From NCBI RefSeq assembly GCF_019042735.1, contig NZ_JAHQCR010000010.1, forward strand, positions 1 to 64,000: a DNA stretch of 64,000 nt. Reading direction: 5' to 3'. Position numbers and translations under genes: made by a program. The stretch is from Evansella alkalicola (GTDB lineage Bacteria > Bacillota > Bacilli > Bacillales > Salisediminibacteriaceae). The notes beneath the pieces are model-generated. The model searched no databases. It had not been told where the DNA came from and saw only the letters and a program-made list of their open reading frames with translations. This document shows positions 1-7,997 of this stretch, piece by piece (the first letter of the stretch is position 1; each line of letters starts with the position of its first letter).

Positions 1-345
1 GAAACCCATGAGAACACAGATTTGAGTCTTCATTTTCCAAGAATGGGGACTGAACTCCATAAGAAACCAAATTTGAGTCTTCATTTTCCAAGAATGAAGA
101 CTGAAACCCATGAGAACTCAAATTTGGGTCTTCATTTTCCAAGAAGGAAGACTGAAACCCATGAGAACTCATATTTGAGTCTTCATTTTTCCAGAATGAA
201 GACTGAAACTTTTAAGAAACCAGATTTGAGTCTTCATTTTCCAAGAATGAAGACTGAAGCCCATGAGAACTCAGATTTGAGTCTTCATTTTCCGAGAATG
301 GAGACTGAAACTCATGAGAACTCATATTTGAGTCTTCAATTATTC
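1..345. repeat. 51-bp tandem repeat array with internal hairpins
   Basis: About six and a half tandem copies of a 51-bp unit run from the window edge to about 345, so the array probably continues to the left. Each unit carries AGTCTTCATT, a 7-nt spacer and AATGAAGACT, a 10-bp inverted repeat that could fold into a hairpin. The rest of the unit reads roughly GAAACCCATGAGAACTCA. The period is a multiple of three, so one frame stays open (22-360) with a 17-residue repeat. That frame has no ribosome site and no recognisable domain, so I treat the array as a DNA or RNA repeat rather than a gene. Confidence 0.9.
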
Positions 346-400
346 CTATCAAAACAATAAAGGATATTGATTGACATAATATAAAAATATACAACTAATT

Positions 401-436
401 GTGAACGGCAGAATGTCCCCATGAACGGCCATGAAC
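401..436. repeat. Degenerate REP-like element
   Basis: GTGAACGGCAGAATGTCCCC followed by ATGAACGGCCATGAAC resembles the elements at 34961, 36303 and 37761 (core GGGACGGTTC with GTTTAC or GTTCAC ends). It is the most diverged of the four copies. It lies between the 51-bp array and the ytrA-like promoter. Confidence 0.5.
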
Positions 437-452
437 ATCACTCATAAAAATA

Positions 453-486
453 TTGACATCTTTTGTGTATTATGACCATAATACAC
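453..486 (+). promoter_or_regulatory. Promoter and palindromic operator of the ytrA-like operon
   Basis: TTGACA (453-458) and CATAAT (477-482) are 18 bp apart and make a good sigma-A promoter. A perfect inverted repeat, GTGTATTATG-AC-CATAATACAC (465-486), covers the spacer and the -10. Its position just upstream of a GntR/YtrA regulator gene points to autorepression. The promoter and palindrome are seen directly; the repressor assignment is inference. Confidence 0.8.
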
Positions 487-513
487 CTAAAGGGATCTGG
501 AGGTGAGGCGCGT

Positions 514-882
514 GTGCAAAGTTTTAATGAGTTAAAGTTAAATAGTAAAGAACCTGTATATATTCAGATAGCTAGTTTTGTCAAAAAAGAGATATTATTA
601 AAAAGGGCTATTCTTGGTGACAAACTTCCGTCAAGAAGGGAAATTGCTGCACAACTTAGCGTTAATCCCAACACTGTACAGAAGGCATTCAAGCTGATGG
701 AAGAAGAAGGATATGTCCATACGAGTGGTAATCAGGGCAGTATCATTTATGTTAATGAAGTAATATATCGTTTGATAGAAGAGGAACTGACAGGAGAATT
801 AGTAAGAGAATTTATTACATCGGCAAAGGATATTAACCTCTCTTTCAAAAAGGTTGTGGAGTTGATCACGGAGCATTGGTAA
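514..882 (+). CDS. GntR-family (YtrA subfamily) transcriptional regulator
   Basis: A 122-residue protein starting at GTG 514, preceded by TGGAGGTGAGG. Earlier in-frame starts would lie inside the promoter palindrome. The N-terminal two thirds is a GntR winged helix (LPSRREIAAQLSVNPNTVQKAF, shown here only as its core SRREIAAQLSVNPNTV). The C-terminal tail is short, as in YtrA-type regulators, which lack a large ligand domain. It is the first gene of an operon with a permease, a membrane-anchored protein and an ATPase, the usual YtrA arrangement of a repressor controlling a cell-envelope-stress ABC transporter. The inducer cannot be read from sequence. Confidence 0.85.
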   Translation: MQSFNELKLNSKEPVYIQIASFVKKEILLKRAILGDKLPSRREIAAQLSVNPNTVQKAFKLMEEEGYVHTSGNQGSIIYVNEVIYRLIEEELTGELVREFITSAKDINLSFKKVVELITEHW

Positions 883-946
883 CTTTATATTTCACGATAA
901 TCTTGTACTATAGTAGTAATACATAATAGCGTAAGGTGGGATAAGG

Positions 947-1705
947 GTGGAAAGTTTTTATCGTTTACTCAATTACGAAATATCTAGCATGATCAAGGGA
1001 GTTCTTCTCATTTGTTTTTTAACTTTAATATTACCAGTAATTTTAATATATCGAACAGTGGGAAGTCACAATTTAAACGAACGTTTTGAAGAAATATATG
1101 CTTCATCAGGAACTATTGTAGTCTTTTATCTTTTAATCGTCATTTTATTAACTTATTATATTTTAAGAGTTTATAGTGGTTATTGGGGAAATAAGAGTAT
1201 TTATACCTTTTTAACACTTCCAGTTAATCGGAGGGTTATTTATTTAAGTAAGTTATCAGCATTCATGATTTGTTTTTTATTATTTTATGTAACTAAGATT
1301 CTAAGTGTACACATCGGGTATCATGTTTTCATATTAAGAGTAGACCGAATTGCTGGTAACGAATTCATTATGAATAATGGATTGTTTTTAGCTGTACTTC
1401 GTTCTAATTATCTGCAAATATTGTTTCCGTATAGTTTTCATGCAATTTTATCAAATATTGCAATCGTTATATGTTTGGTGACGAGTGTTTATTATGCTGC
1501 CTTATGTGAACGTAGTCAAAAATATTTGGGGTTTATATTCGTTATTTTATCAGTAGGACTTACTGTTTTTGTCTTGATTGATCGTATAAATCGTACTATT
1601 TATGATAATTCAGGTTGGTATATCAGCAGTGGTTTTTTATTAGTATTATCATTGTTCTTCATTTGGCACAGTATCAAACTATATAAGCGCGGGGCCATCG
1701 TGTGA
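947..1705 (+). CDS. ABC transporter permease, ABC-2 type
   Basis: A 252-residue hydrophobic protein with about six predicted membrane segments (near residues 15-35, 55-75, 105-125, 165-190, 195-212 and 225-245). The GTG start at 947 follows AAGGTGGGATAAGG. There are no soluble domains. It sits between the GntR regulator and the other ABC components, so it most likely forms the membrane channel for the ATPase at 2966. Family assignment rests on topology and context; sequence conservation in such permeases is weak. Confidence 0.7.
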   Translation: MESFYRLLNYEISSMIKGVLLICFLTLILPVILIYRTVGSHNLNERFEEIYASSGTIVVFYLLIVILLTYYILRVYSGYWGNKSIYTFLTLPVNRRVIYLSKLSAFMICFLLFYVTKILSVHIGYHVFILRVDRIAGNEFIMNNGLFLAVLRSNYLQILFPYSFHAILSNIAIVICLVTSVYYAALCERSQKYLGFIFVILSVGLTVFVLIDRINRTIYDNSGWYISSGFLLVLSLFFIWHSIKLYKRGAIV

Positions 1706-1716
1706 GGGGGATTACA

Positions 1717-2928
1717 GTGAGGTTACTTAAGAAGCATTTAGCTATATTTTTAATTTTACCAATAGTAATAGGAATAGGTTTTCTTAACATAAATATTTAT
1801 GCTTCAAAGGATAATGGAACCATGTATTTGAAAGATCATAAGGGGGATCGATCCGTTTTACAAGATATTACTATTGAAGGTGAACTGAGGGACGTTTTTC
1901 ACAGTACAAGTTTTAAATTGGAAAAAAGCGAATTAAAGACGGATACATTGATTTATTCTTATCCTAATGATATGCCTTATGGTTTGTATTATATTCCAGG
2001 AAGACCCTTGACTATGAATGGAGTAGCTTATGAAGTGATGGGTAATAGAACATTTGATATTTATGAGCGTAATATTGAGAACTCTTTAGTAACAAATTCC
2101 CCTAGTCAAAGTACAGTAAGTACAAATGTAATGAGCAGATTTTATACAAATCAGTTGGAATATGGTCTTACTGAAATTGATGGTACTCCATATTTTACGG
2201 TAGTATTGGACGAGAGTCATGCTGGAGAAAATGGGATATACACTAAATCAAGTCAGAGCTTTATTTGGGATATCGTTAAATACTATCGTTTTGAAGAAAA
2301 TCAAGATCCTGATACGAGTAATATTGCCGTTCTAGGTTTAGAATCAGTTGGTGATACCCTTGTTCTTATACTAAAAAATGAAAATAATCTTTCCGTAAAA
2401 ACCTATAGTACGGTTGGTTTTGAACTAGGTGAAACGACACTGCCGAATTTTTTTGAGGAACAAAATGATTCGAGTTTTAAAGAGTATCCTTACGAGGCAT
2501 TCCCGAATGATGATGAGATGCTTCTTACATTAAGCTTTCAAACCAATTCAGCACCTTTACAGAGAGATATCGTAACCATTGATTTTTCAGAAGGCGCGGA
2601 AGTGATTGATGTTGTTGAGTTACTGTTAGATGAAATCACATTAAATACCGTTACAGAACCAACGTCAAAAATGTTATACAAAAATAATAAATTATTTATA
2701 GCGAAAACAGTAAGGGATGATAGGCCTAGCATGCGTAATCTGAATCAAATTGCGAGACCTGTATACTTTGTAATTTATGTATATGAGGATGGTAAACTCA
2801 TCTATCAAGGAGAATTGGTATCAGATTTTAATGATGATATCCTCCTATACAAAACAGACTCCACTACACCGGGACCTAGTTCTAATGGTGTGCAATTACG
2901 AAATTTCGTAAATGTTACTATTGAGTAA
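1717..2928 (+). CDS. Membrane-anchored extracytoplasmic protein of the ABC operon
   Basis: About 403 residues with one N-terminal hydrophobic segment (residues 5-25) followed by a long, mostly beta-rich extracytoplasmic region. GTG 1717 is preferred because GAGGGGG lies 7 nt upstream; an in-frame GTG at 1702 overlaps the permease stop and would add five residues. There is no lipobox cysteine, so it is anchored by the signal segment rather than by lipid. I do not recognise a named domain. Its place between permease and ATPase suggests a substrate-binding, sensing or permease-associated part of the same transporter. Confidence 0.6.
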   Translation: MRLLKKHLAIFLILPIVIGIGFLNINIYASKDNGTMYLKDHKGDRSVLQDITIEGELRDVFHSTSFKLEKSELKTDTLIYSYPNDMPYGLYYIPGRPLTMNGVAYEVMGNRTFDIYERNIENSLVTNSPSQSTVSTNVMSRFYTNQLEYGLTEIDGTPYFTVVLDESHAGENGIYTKSSQSFIWDIVKYYRFEENQDPDTSNIAVLGLESVGDTLVLILKNENNLSVKTYSTVGFELGETTLPNFFEEQNDSSFKEYPYEAFPNDDEMLLTLSFQTNSAPLQRDIVTIDFSEGAEVIDVVELLLDEITLNTVTEPTSKMLYKNNKLFIAKTVRDDRPSMRNLNQIARPVYFVIYVYEDGKLIYQGELVSDFNDDILLYKTDSTTPGPSSNGVQLRNFVNVTIE

Positions 2929-2965
2929 ATTAAGCTATTAAAAATGAAGCTAGGAGGTGGCTTGA

Positions 2966-3688
2966 TTGATACAATTAAGCTTTGTAACGAAACTATACAA
3001 TTCAAATAACTTTGGTTTAGTAATTGAAGAATTGGAAATACCGACTGGTGAGATTGTTGGTGTTTTAGGTGCTAATGGTTCGGGTAAAACTACTTTTTTG
3101 AAGTCTGTCATGGGTTTAGGTGAACTAAAGAGGGGAGAAGTATTAATTGCAGGTAAGCCAGTAATGGAACAGTATCATAATATAGCATTCATAACGGAAG
3201 AAGGCTCATACTTATCTCATCTTACACCACTTATGTATGGTGAGTTTTTGTCAGTGTTTTTCCCTAAATTTAATATGGAAAAATATATAAAGCTACTTAA
3301 GTATTTTGATATTAATACAAAGAATAAAATAAGAACTTTCTCTAAGGGACAGAAGTCAAAAGTAGAGATTTGTGCAGGTTTTTCTAAAGGAGCAAAATAT
3401 ATTTTGTTGGATGAACCATTTTTAGGTAAAGATATGTTCACAAGACAAGATTTTCTTAAAATGATGATTTCCATTCTTAGGACTGACGAAACAATATTAA
3501 TATCTTCCCATTTTGTTAATGAAATAGAAAACATTATTGACAGGGCACTTATTTTTGAAAGAGGCCGAATCCAAGGGGATTATTATATAGATGATCTTCG
3601 AGAAGAAGGAAAAGAATTAAGTGAAGTAATGAAGACTATATCAGGTTATCAAGAAAACAAGTATCAAAATGCCATGAAGTTAATTTGA
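2966..3688 (+). CDS. ABC transporter ATP-binding protein
   Basis: A 240-residue nucleotide-binding domain with Walker A GANGSGKT (about residues 35-42), a variant signature FSKGQ (about 125-129), Walker B ILLDEP (about 147-152) and a switch histidine in SSHF. The TTG start at 2966 follows AGGAGGTGGC. It powers the permease encoded at 947. The signature glycine pattern (SKGQ rather than SGGQ) is common in small drug- and lantibiotic-type exporters. Last gene of the ytr-like operon; no terminator is visible after it. Confidence 0.9.
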   Translation: MIQLSFVTKLYNSNNFGLVIEELEIPTGEIVGVLGANGSGKTTFLKSVMGLGELKRGEVLIAGKPVMEQYHNIAFITEEGSYLSHLTPLMYGEFLSVFFPKFNMEKYIKLLKYFDINTKNKIRTFSKGQKSKVEICAGFSKGAKYILLDEPFLGKDMFTRQDFLKMMISILRTDETILISSHFVNEIENIIDRALIFERGRIQGDYYIDDLREEGKELSEVMKTISGYQENKYQNAMKLI

Positions 3689-3764
3689 TAAACAGCATAG
3701 AAAACTCCAATATGAGTAAAATAAGCTATAGAATTTATAAATTTAGTATTGGAGGATATCTAAC

Positions 3765-4175
3765 ATGACTGAACAAAACCCACACTTTATGTTACCTCAG
3801 ATTGCCCAATCAATAGAGGATGTACAAGCAGCTGTTCAAGAGGCACAGGGTAGTGAGGACCAGGAGCAGTACCAACAAGCACAGCAGACTATTCAACAAG
3901 CGCATCAGCAACTTCAAAATGTACAAACAACCAATATTCAAGAACAGCAACAATTAGAAAAAGCACAACAAGCAGTTCAGGATGCATTTCAACAGCTGCA
4001 AATGGAGCAACAACAGTTGTTCCAAGCCCAACAGCAGGTACAAACGGAAAGTCATCAATTAAAGGAAGCACAACAAAAACTACGACAAGAGCAGCATGAT
4101 GTGTTTCAAGCTCAGCAAAACCTTCAGCAAGCACAAGCAAAGGCTGAAGCTTACAAAAATAATCCCTTACAGTAA
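3765..4175 (+). CDS. Gln/Ala-rich coiled-coil protein, unknown function
   Basis: A 136-residue protein made almost wholly of Q, A, E and L in heptad-like repeats (QQAQQ, QQLQ, AQQ motifs) from residue 15 to the end. This predicts a long, highly soluble coiled coil. It has no signal peptide, membrane segment or cysteine. Start ATG 3765 follows TTGGAGGATATCT. It lies 76 bp after the ABC operon with no clear terminator between, so read-through is possible. Spore-coat or structural roles are conceivable, but nothing in the sequence proves one. Confidence 0.75.
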   Translation: MTEQNPHFMLPQIAQSIEDVQAAVQEAQGSEDQEQYQQAQQTIQQAHQQLQNVQTTNIQEQQQLEKAQQAVQDAFQQLQMEQQQLFQAQQQVQTESHQLKEAQQKLRQEQHDVFQAQQNLQQAQAKAEAYKNNPLQ

Positions 4176-4291
4176 ATGATAGGGGTACGATAAAAAAATA
4201 AAATTTTATTTATCTTAGTTTTCACTTGCTAAATAGAAGAAATTAATTTACAATACAATTTATCGAATTAAAATTTTATAGCGATAGACTT

Positions 4292-4405
4292 CTTATCCAG
4301 AGCGGTGGAGGGACAGGCCCTTTGAAGCCCGGCAACCATTAAATCAAATTTGAACTTGATTTGAACGGTGCCAATTCCTGCAAGGTGTAAACCTTGGGAG
4401 ATGAG
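4292..4405 (+). promoter_or_regulatory. SAM-I (S-box) riboswitch
   Basis: It carries the conserved S-box core: CTTATCcAGAGcGGTGGAGG, GGCCC, GAAgCCCGGCAACC, then GGTGCcAAttCCTGCa and GGGAGATGAG. P1 is CTTATC (4292-4297) paired with GATGAG (4400-4405). It ends 23 nt before an intrinsic terminator, and GAGAGG near 4403 can pair with the terminator's CCTCTC as an antiterminator. When S-adenosylmethionine binds, the terminator should form and switch off the downstream msrA. Confidence 0.95.
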
Positions 4406-4428
4406 AGGATCGTATGTATATACGAGAG

Positions 4429-4455
4429 CCTCTCTAATGTTTAGAGAGGTTTTTT
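4429..4455 (+). terminator. Riboswitch-controlled terminator
   Basis: CCTCTCTAA (4429-4437), loop TGT and TTAGAGAGG (4441-4449) form a perfect 9-bp stem followed by six T residues. This is the expression platform of the SAM riboswitch. Confidence 0.9.
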
Positions 4456-4501
4456 CTTCTGGTGAAAAGAAGCTTTATCGCCCAAAAAAGGAGCGAGTAA
4501 A

Positions 4502-4966
4502 ATGGAAAAAGCAGTATTTGCAGCAGGTTGTTTTTGGGGTGTAGAGGCATTTTTTGAAAGCATTCGTGGTGTTGAACAAACAAGAGTAGGTTACACTGGT
4601 GGACACGTGGAGGCACCTTCCTATGAACAAGTAAAAGCTGGAGGCACTGGTCATGCAGAAGCTATCGAAGTTCTCTATAACCCATGGAAAATCACTTATG
4701 AAGAGCTAGTAAATAAGTTCTTTGAATGTCATGATCCAACTACAATTAACCGACAAGGAATCGATGTAGGAACACAATATCGTTCTGCGATTTTCTTCCA
4801 GGATATTGAACAAAAAGAGACAGCGTGTAAAATTAAATTAAAGCAAGCTAGCAACTTTGAAAAGGAAATTGTTACTGAAATAACTCCTGCTAAAATATTT
4901 TATGAAGCAGAAGAGTATCACCAAAAATACTTTAAAAAGAATGGTTCATTTGCTTGTGGTATATAA
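4502..4966 (+). CDS. msrA: Peptide-methionine (S)-S-oxide reductase MsrA
   Basis: A 154-residue protein. It reduces the S epimer of methionine sulfoxide in proteins and free methionine. The catalytic motif GCFWG has its cysteine at residue 10, and a C-terminal Cys at about 152 could resolve the disulfide. Conserved blocks VGYTGG, TGHAEA and EYHQKYF are present. Start ATG 4502 follows AAAAGGAGCGAG. It is the only gene between the SAM riboswitch and a strong terminator, so its expression should rise when SAM, and hence methionine, is scarce. A second, independent msrA lies at 51653. Confidence 0.95.
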   Translation: MEKAVFAAGCFWGVEAFFESIRGVEQTRVGYTGGHVEAPSYEQVKAGGTGHAEAIEVLYNPWKITYEELVNKFFECHDPTTINRQGIDVGTQYRSAIFFQDIEQKETACKIKLKQASNFEKEIVTEITPAKIFYEAEEYHQKYFKKNGSFACGI

Positions 4967-4974
4967 AAGAGACG

Positions 4975-5014
4975 GGAGTCCCAACATCGTAATTAGAATT
5001 GGGACTCCTTTTTT
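4975..5014 (+). terminator. Terminator after msrA
   Basis: GGAGTCCCAA (4975-4984) and TTGGGACTCC (4999-5008) form a perfect 10-bp stem followed by six T residues. Confidence 0.95.
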
Positions 5015-5126
5015 CTTTTGTAAAACTTCAACGAGTTCCAGTAGTTTTAAGTTTAGGCAATGAAATACTATTTTGATGTATAATATTTAAGTATTAGAAA
5101 TTTGAACAAGGAGTGAACTCTTATCC

Positions 5127-5357
5127 ATGTATATTACAGTTAAAGAAACTGCTGAACTATTAGAGGTTTCTGAAGAATACGTTGATAAATTGATTATGGA
5201 GAGGAAAATACGGGCTCTTCATGATGGTAATCAATTTCTAGTCTACAAAGATCAATTTAATACACACATGGAACAAATGGAAAAGTATAAGAAACTGGTT
5301 GAAGAATATTATAATGAACCTATTCCTGAGGACCTTGATGTGAAGGATGAAGACTAA
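5127..5357 (+). CDS. Small excisionase-type helix-turn-helix protein
   Basis: A 76-residue protein. The N-terminal half (TVKETAELLEVSEEYVDKLI, then a wing ending near residue 45) matches the MerR/excisionase-like HTH_17 fold that binds DNA. The rest is an acidic tail. Start ATG 5127 follows AAGGAGTGAAC. It is 45 bp upstream of the sodium channel gene on the same strand, so the two may be co-transcribed. No phage or integrase gene is nearby, so it is more likely a small regulator than a true excisionase. Confidence 0.75.
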   Translation: MYITVKETAELLEVSEEYVDKLIMERKIRALHDGNQFLVYKDQFNTHMEQMEKYKKLVEEYYNEPIPEDLDVKDED

Positions 5358-5402
5358 TTATACCCATATTATTTTTTATAATGAAAGGTCAGGGGCGTAG
5401 TA

Positions 5403-6242
5403 ATGGAATCTCATAAGAATCAGAATAATAATTCTACAAGTGTTAATACAATGAAAGAAAAAATAAAAAAATTAGTAGATCATAGATTATTTCAGCCTAT
5501 AGTTATTAGTATAATCCTTTTTAATGGTTTCATTATCGTTACGGAAACATACTATACTGGCAATCAATTGTTATTATTAATAGATAACTTGATTGTTTGG
5601 GTGTTTGTACTCGAAATGGTATTAAAACTAATTGGACTCGGTCCAAAACGTTACTTTAAAGATCGATGGAATTTCTTTGATTTTATTATAGTAGCTAGTA
5701 GCTTAATATTTTACTCTACACCATTTGTCAGTGTATTGAGGCTTATTAGGGTTCTACGTTTAATACGGATGATACCTGCAATTCCAGCATTAAGAAAAAT
5801 CATCGATTCTTTATTGAAATCGGTGCCTGCACTAACTGGTATATTAGGATTGTCCCTTTTAATATTTGGTATTTATGCTATTATTGGAACAACTTTTTTT
5901 AGTGAAGTATTACCGTATGAATTTTTTGGGAGTTTCCATACTTCATTGTTCACATTAATGCAGGTAGTCACTTTTGAGTCATGGGCCAGTCAAGTTGCTC
6001 GTCCAATTATAAATGAAATCCCGTGGGCTTGGGCTTACTTTGTTTCTTTTATTATCATTGGTGCACTAGTTATATTAAATTTGGTTGTTGCAGTTATTTT
6101 AAGTTATCTAGGACAAGATGATGAAGCGAAACGTGAAGAACAGATGATACAAATGCAAAAAGAAAATAGGGAATTGAAAAAGGATATTAAAGAAATTAAA
6201 GAGTTATTGTATGATATAAAGGTTGAAAAGAAAGCTGAATAA
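5403..6242 (+). CDS. Bacterial voltage-gated sodium channel, NaChBac type
   Basis: A 279-residue single-repeat, six-helix channel that assembles as a tetramer. The S4 voltage sensor has four regularly spaced arginines at 113, 116, 119 and 122. The pore helix leads into the filter T-F-E-S-W-A-S at 190-196, where NaChBac has T-L-E-S-W-A-S, so a Leu is replaced by Phe. S6 (about 205-240) is followed by a charged coiled coil (EKREEQ-type region to 279) that aids tetramer assembly. Length and numbering match NaChBac (274 residues) closely. In alkaliphilic bacilli such channels supply Na+ re-entry for pH homeostasis, motility and chemotaxis. A CheY/CheX pair lies about 1.7 kb away. Confidence 0.93.
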   Translation: MESHKNQNNNSTSVNTMKEKIKKLVDHRLFQPIVISIILFNGFIIVTETYYTGNQLLLLIDNLIVWVFVLEMVLKLIGLGPKRYFKDRWNFFDFIIVASSLIFYSTPFVSVLRLIRVLRLIRMIPAIPALRKIIDSLLKSVPALTGILGLSLLIFGIYAIIGTTFFSEVLPYEFFGSFHTSLFTLMQVVTFESWASQVARPIINEIPWAWAYFVSFIIIGALVILNLVVAVILSYLGQDDEAKREEQMIQMQKENRELKKDIKEIKELLYDIKVEKKAE

Positions 6243-6256
6243 TATGTTAATTATAA

Positions 6257-6291
6257 AGACTGGGACAATAGTATTTATAATGTCCCAGTCT
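6257..6291. terminator. Hairpin between channel gene and glutamate dehydrogenase gene
   Basis: AGACTGGGACA (6257-6267) and TGTCCCAGTCT (6281-6291) form a perfect 11-bp stem between convergent genes. T runs are poor on both sides, so termination strength is uncertain. Confidence 0.7.
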
Positions 6292-6353
6292 CTTATTTAG
6301 GATATTTATACTAAAAGCTTTTCTTCAATAGGCCAAGAAAAAGTGTATAAATG

Positions 6354-7742
6354 TTAATAAAGTTTTCCTTGCTTATATAAGATAGTTGAGAGCTTCTTTA
6401 CTGAATGTATATAGCAGTTTTGTCTTAATGGGAAAGGATCTCCAAAGAACTGTGGTAATATAGTATCCATCGTTTTTTTCATCTTGTCATACAAGGAAGT
6501 GAATACTGCTTCTTCACTGTAAAACTTTGTTTCCCGACCTTGAAGCCATTCGAGGTAAGAGACGATGACACCACCAGCATTAGCAAGAATATCTGGAAAT
6601 ACAATGGCGCCGTTATCAGAGAAAAATTGATCTGCATCTGCAGTAATCGGTGCATTTGCCCCTTCTACAATTATGGGGGCTTTTATTTTTTCCATATTAT
6701 CAACTCTAATTTGATCCTCTAGTGCTGCAAGCATGAGTACATCTACATCTAAAAAGAGCAGGTGGTCTCTATCTTCAATAGTAGCATTTACACCAATTTC
6801 CTTCAGTTGTGCTTGAGAAGTAGGTAAATCCCCTTGATTGGCAGTTGTGAACTTCATTAATTTCGGAATATCTAGCCCATCTTCATTTACAAGTGCGACA
6901 TGTTGATCACTTACGCTAATTATTTTATTTTCTAAATGGTCGCAAGAGTATGCTTCTAGTGCAGTTATGGATCCAACGTTCCCAAACCCCTGTACAGCAA
7001 TACGGTATGATTGATTGTGATTATCAAGTGCTGTTTTAGCAAAAATTGAGTTGCATTCCTTAAGCCATGAAAAATGTGATTTCAAAAAGTCATGGAACAT
7101 ATAGCGAAAAACAAAGTAGACCCCTTTACCAGTTGCTTCCCTACGACCAAGTGATCCCCCATTATCAACACTTTTCCCTGTAAAACTTCCTAAATAAGCC
7201 TCACCAGGTTTAATGCTTTTATATTCTGCCATCATCCAATCCATTTCTCTTTCACTAGAACCAGCATCAGGTGCAGGAATATCTTTGTTAGGTCCAATGA
7301 CATCAGCAAAGTATTGAACATATTTACGTGATATATGATTCAGTTCCCGAGGAGAGTACTCCCTAGGATTAATAACAATGCCACCTTTTCCTCCACCGAA
7401 TGGAATATTGTGTAGTGCATTCTTTAACGTCATAAGAAAGGCTAAATTAATTACCTCTTCTTCATTTACTGTTTCATGAAAACGAATGCCACCTTTATAT
7501 GGTCCTAATGCATCGTTATGCTGCACACGTAGGGCAGGGACACGTATTACTTTTCCTTTTTCTAACGGTAGCCTTAAGTAGGATTTATGAACTTTGTTAG
7601 GTGTGGAAAGAATTGCGGCTAATGAAGTGAAAGCCCGCTCTCGCTCTTTTCCTTGTAGATCTGGAAGAAATGAACTTGTTTCTGATAAAGCATCTAGTGA
7701 CCGTTGTACAATCGTATTTGTTTGATGCTCCAAATAGATCAA
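6354..7742 (-). CDS. Glu/Leu/Phe/Val dehydrogenase family protein, likely glutamate dehydrogenase
   Basis: A 462-residue NAD(P)-dependent amino-acid dehydrogenase, expected to interconvert glutamate and 2-oxoglutarate plus ammonia. The substrate-site block GPYKGGIRF, the catalytic-lysine motif GGGKGGI (about 115-121), DIPAPD and the Rossmann motif GFGNVGS (about 248-254) are all present. It is longer than typical Bacillus RocG/GudB (about 425 residues), with extra sequence between about 215 and 243, ahead of the Rossmann motif. After DIPAPD it reads AGSSERE instead of the usual V-x-T-N-x-x-x. GGSLGRREATGKG resembles glutamate dehydrogenases outside Bacillus. Substrate could differ from glutamate, so I leave the symbol blank. 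Confidence 0.85.
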   Translation of the reverse strand: MIYLEHQTNTIVQRSLDALSETSSFLPDLQGKERERAFTSLAAILSTPNKVHKSYLRLPLEKGKVIRVPALRVQHNDALGPYKGGIRFHETVNEEEVINLAFLMTLKNALHNIPFGGGKGGIVINPREYSPRELNHISRKYVQYFADVIGPNKDIPAPDAGSSEREMDWMMAEYKSIKPGEAYLGSFTGKSVDNGGSLGRREATGKGVYFVFRYMFHDFLKSHFSWLKECNSIFAKTALDNHNQSYRIAVQGFGNVGSITALEAYSCDHLENKIISVSDQHVALVNEDGLDIPKLMKFTTANQGDLPTSQAQLKEIGVNATIEDRDHLLFLDVDVLMLAALEDQIRVDNMEKIKAPIIVEGANAPITADADQFFSDNGAIVFPDILANAGGVIVSYLEWLQGRETKFYSEEAVFTSLYDKMKKTMDTILPQFFGDPFPLRQNCYIHSVKKLSTILYKQGKLY

Positions 7743-7997
7743 CTCCTTTTGGAGATAATTTGTTTACATATAATCAATTGTATGATTAATAGTAGTGGTT
7801 AGCACCGATATCATGATAGTTATGTTGGTTGAGCAAGGGTTGTGGCTATAGAAGCCTATCAAATGAGCCTCATCGTTCGACAAATGTTAAACTCTCTAAA
7901 AAAATATTGTTGTTTTAAAGTGTATTGTGAAGGAAATGAATATGATCCTGTCGAACTAATACTTATGACACATTTTTCTATCAAAGGAGTTGGCTCT

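Noticed and set aside
1..345. CRISPR array
   Set aside because: The 51-bp units follow one another directly with no unique spacers, and no cas gene is visible.
22..360. Gene for a 17-residue-repeat protein
   Set aside because: No ribosome site; the open frame follows from a period divisible by three.
7842..7997. N-terminal extension of the CheY-like protein
   Set aside because: No ribosome site for it, unlikely composition, and the receiver fold with a good ribosome site starts at 7998.
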